A stretch of DNA of 64,000 nt, taken from positions 8,232,538 to 8,296,537 of the forward strand of contig CM022667.1 of NCBI GenBank assembly GCA_012295275.1, read 5' to 3'. The notes below the pieces were generated by a model that did no database searches, was not told where the DNA came from, and saw nothing but the letters and a program-made list of their open reading frames with translations. The stretch is from Chrysomallon squamiferum. Lineage: Eukaryota; Mollusca; Gastropoda; Neomphalida; Peltospiridae. Positions 60,451-64,000 of this stretch are shown here, in pieces; positions within the stretch are counted from its first letter, which is position 1; the number at the start of each line of letters is the position of its first letter. The position numbers and the translations under genes are program-made.

Positions 60451-62038
60451 CAAAGAGACTACATGTACTGGTATGGTTTAGTATGTTGTGATATATTAAT
60501 AAACTATCTACCATTACGTAATTATCTCCGTGTCCGGCAGTCTTTTCGTCTGTCTTTCTTTCTCACCTGTGAATGGTTTCTTTAATTCATGTTAATGAAA
60601 TTTATACAAGTAGAAAGAGCGTCATAAATATTTGACTGAATACACTCGACAACGGAGTGCGTATTTCTACACATTAATATAAGAGAAAGATAAAAAGCAA
60701 AACAAGTAATATTACTGTCCAAAACAAGAGTAAAGGAACAGTTCCTGTGTGTGACATAAAATAATGCACTTAACATAAAGCATAGCCCATTGCGATTATT
60801 ATTTGAATTTTTATTTCTTTACACATAGATCAAAAACCAATAATTAATAATATTAATGATGAATGGTTTGCGTTTTACCAGATTGTTTGTTTGTTTATTT
60901 ATTAATTTTATTTATTTTATTTTATTTTATTTTATGTATATACATATACTCATTTATTTATTTATATTTATTTATTTGAATGTATTTTATCAGATCTTTC
61001 AATCTTTCATTTCAAATGGTTGTTATTTTAATTCATTAACTAATTGCTGTTGTTTTTGTTGTTGTTCTTATCATCATCATCATCATCATCATCATCATTA
61101 TTATCATTAAATACTAAAGGTATTTCGTTTCGGCTTCACTCCTTTTCTGATCACTCAAGCATACAGTGCTGCGTGTCAGGTCATGCGGAATCTGCCTCCA
61201 AAGTTCCGGTTCACCGAGCATCGACTTCCGTGTAAACATTTCTAGGAAGACGACAATTAAATGTATTCCAAGAAAAATTCACTTTGACATATATGGGAAT
61301 AAGTCATTTTTAAAATTTATGACAGATATTTACATATTTTTGATTTTTTGGGGGCGGATTTTAAATGGTATTTTTTTTTGACACCAGGTGGAAAACTACT
61401 CGAAGCTGCACTAGTACAAAAAAATTATTTATACCCCGTAATTTCTTTGTGGAAAGTTACCAGTAGAAATTTTAAAAAAAATCCAGTTGTTTGCTTTCTA
61501 ATCTAAATATTAAACTTATAAAGCCTCCCGGATATAGAAACAGGTAATAATAATAACAATAATAATAATAACAATACAGATAATAATAAAATCAAAATGA
61601 AAAAAAAAAAAAAAAAAATAATAATAATAAAAAAGAAAATAAAAAACGAAAGATAAAAGAAAAAATAAAAAAATAATGAAGAAGAAATAATGTAAGTAAA
61701 ATAAAGTAATTAAGAAATGATTAAAAAGAAATTTCAAAACTGAAGAAGGAAAAACAAACTGGCTTGTTTGTATGGTTTGGTTTTGCACATGCGTGTACGT
61801 GGAGTGTACTGTGTCTGTATCTGTGCGTGTGTGCACGTGTGTGTGATCAAAGTATTTGTCTCTCGGTGTATTTGAGACGTCACAGGTTTGTTTAAAATGG
61901 GGAGCAGTCTGAAGCTGTGTGGAATAAAATCGAGCTGCTGACGAGAAGATGGATGTTTCGCAGAATAAATTCTTTTTGATACATCCAGCGGTTCTTTATT
62001 TTGTCTTTTGGGTCTCTTTTCCTTTTATGTTCCAAACT

Positions 62039-62088
<50 letters not shown>

Positions 62089-62303
62089 GAAAGAAAAGAA
62101 GAAGAAGAAAATGAAGAAGAAAACAAAACAAAACAAAACAATCTAGACTAGATTACTTGGTGAATAATGGTAATAACCGAAGCTGAACATAAACAGAATT
62201 CTGTTATACATTATTATAAGAAATTACACATATATTAAACGTATATACAAACATTTATAATTTCTTCTTCTTCTTCTTTTTTTTTTATCACTATCTCTCT
62301 TTT

Positions 62304-62334
<31 letters not shown>

Positions 62335-62690
62335 TAGCCGCACATATATCTAGAACATATTTCTAATATCAGTGACTAGATTTTTCCAGTCAGACTTGAC
62401 TCTATAACTGCTTAGTTTGTTTTAATCATTTAGTGTGACAGTTTTTTTAAAAACAAGTCCTTACTGACGAATTAATTAAAGAGGATTAACAAGAAACAAA
62501 CTGCAGCTTCAAACACCGTTCTTTAGCAGATGATAGCAAAAGTGGTAGAAGTGGATTAGACAGATTATCTCGACTGGGATAGTATAATATCAGTTAAGTT
62601 CTTTACTGACGTCCAGCTGTACAGCTCATCTCTATAAGCAAGATAACAATACATGTATAAAGGAAAATACAAGCAAACAATACATAAACA
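60448..62690. other. Gene-free region with TTTA, CAT and A-rich repeats
   Basis: (TTTA)/(TTTTA) at about 60893-60985, (CAT)n at 61071-61097, A-rich triplets at about 61545-61680, (TA)n at 62044-62083 and (TTTA)n at about 62307-62334. No gene recognised. Confidence 0.65.
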
Positions 62691-62699
62691 TTTAAAAAA

Positions 62700-63180
62700 T
62701 ACAGTTTCCCATATCAAAACATATATTTCTAGGGGTAGCTTATACCAGGGGAAAATACCCTAGAATCATTAATGTCATATATGAAAACTAAGGTGGGGGG
62801 TGATTTACTGGGAGAGAATTATACCGGGAGGGAGGTGTCCTAGTATCATCTGTTATTAGGACGAAAGTGAGGATTCCGTCCCAGCAGCCAACTCGTATAA
62901 GGTATTTGTTTATCAGTGTCACGGATATCGGCTACACATCGCCAGGGTATTTTCGTCCATATCACATAATACTCGCCTCGACTGTCATACAGTCTGATAT
63001 GCCCACCAGTAAGTTTCAATCAGTCGTGATTCATAAATAAAGGGGACATTTCTCCACAGACTCTTTCTGACGGATTTGACGATAGGATGTCACAGTACAG
63101 GGCAACAAATTTTTTCTGGGTACTCAGTTTGTATGGGATATTTCGCATGACTAACACCTGACCTTAATGAAACAACCACC
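62700..63180. other. Less repetitive island near the window end
   Basis: Complex, G/C-richer sequence with short internal inverted motifs, for example the related TACCAGGGGAAAATACCCTAG and TACCGGGAGG around 62742 and 62822. No ORF or known family recognised; possibly a fragment of a transposable element. Confidence 0.35.
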
Positions 63181-63625
63181 CTCATCATCACGTCTTTGAA
63201 AATAATTATCTTCAAAATATAATTTAAACGAAATCGAAATCAAAATCTAATTACGCAAAACCTATTTTAATTTACATTAATATTTATATTAGTGCACATA
63301 AGTTCAGGTTCATTATAATTAGGACGCTACCAACTCAGTCTTTAAAGGTAGTTGAAATATTGTTATAAAATGTTTTTTTTCTCTGAATTTTGTGAGCGTT
63401 TTAAATTTTCATTTGTTAATAACGGCATGTATAACCTAATTTATTATGATGCTTGAAAATAAAATTGAAAAGATTACTTTTATTAGGTTTTTTTAAAGTT
63501 CTTTAATATACATCATTGTAAAAATAGAAACAAAAATAAAATAAAATGCAGTTATTAGTATAAAACTTCTTGGTATAATTATAATTTAATCGAGTCGTCA
63601 TAAAAGTTTTTATTAAATATATTTT

Positions 63626-63723
63626 CTTCTTCTTTGATGGGAATCAAAAGAATACTATTTCTAATCTTAATAATAATTATATTACTTTTTTTGGTTTTTT
63701 AATCGCGAATTAAAGACTGAATT
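63626..63723 (-). repeat. Dispersed repeat, copy 2 (inverted relative to copy 1)
   Basis: The reverse complement matches 55851-55946 over its whole length with scattered differences, including AAGATTAGAAATAGTATTCT exactly. A (CA)n run follows at about 63734-63748, mirroring the (TG)n next to copy 1. Confidence 0.75.
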
Positions 63724-64000
63724 AAAAATAATTTCACACACACACACAGTTTTTTTGCAACCACCGAAACCAGTCTAAACAACTACCGAAACCAGTCTTT
63801 GCTAGCAAAGTTTGTCGAAAATTCAGTTTTTAAAAACAAAACATAAAAAATAAAATGCTTGTATTTTTAAAGTATACAGTTTTGTCACCGGACAAAAGTT
63901 TGGATAACTGACAGATGTTAAGACATGTAAATCTAAATCAGTATCAGTCACCGATCCAAATCTTTTTCCGGTGAACTCTTTTAAAACTTGAAAACATGTA

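Overview
This window looks like nuclear DNA of an invertebrate animal, most probably a mollusc or another lophotrochozoan. That placement is an inference. The genes are intron-rich with GT/GC...AG splice sites, the protein families are animal ones, and the DNA between genes is very AT-rich and packed with microsatellites. I saw no bacterial-type genes, CRISPR array, rRNA or tRNA.

All recognisable genes lie in the first 34 kb. In order they are: two beta-tubulin genes in tandem on the minus strand (450-3604, divergent; 5263-8113, conventional) with identical intron positions; PSMG4, a proteasome assembly chaperone (9177-11284, +, 3 exons); a FASTKD-family mitochondrial RNA-binding protein (15092-21857, -, 8 exons) head-to-head with MRPL38, mitochondrial ribosomal protein mL38 (22726-26850, +, 8 exons); and two divergently arranged C/EBP-family bZIP genes, a C/EBP-gamma-like gene (30257-30646, -) and an alpha/beta-type C/EBP (about 32920-33672, +). 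Exons were placed by matching translated blocks to known family sequences and checking splice sites and phases. Three genes carry single-base frameshifts in otherwise conserved coding sequence. Both tubulins share the same one. These may be assembly errors, but they need checking.

From about 34.3 kb to the end I find no gene. This stretch holds di-, tri-, tetra- and pentanucleotide repeats, a roughly 1.7-kb minisatellite with a 46-bp unit (38750-40480), a 160-bp foldback element (38003-38163), nested foldbacks (48760-49049), an inverted pair of dispersed repeats (55851-55946 and 63626-63723), and a few less repetitive islands. The perfect cAMP-response palindrome TGACGTCA occurs at least 11 times in the window, 9 of them between 37 and 58 kb. 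A second motif, ATTTCGCAAT (close to a C/EBP site on the other strand), clusters at 44.8-48.6 kb. Because molluscan C/EBP is known as a CREB-induced immediate-early gene, a regulatory role for this gene desert is worth testing, but it is only a hypothesis.

Other observations worth a look are: two intronic minisatellites in the FASTKD gene whose units each copy an exon-intron junction of that gene; two GC-AG introns in MRPL38; an overlapping upstream ORF at the C/EBP start; and the C/EBP plus C/EBP-gamma linkage, which matches vertebrate CEBPA-CEBPG.
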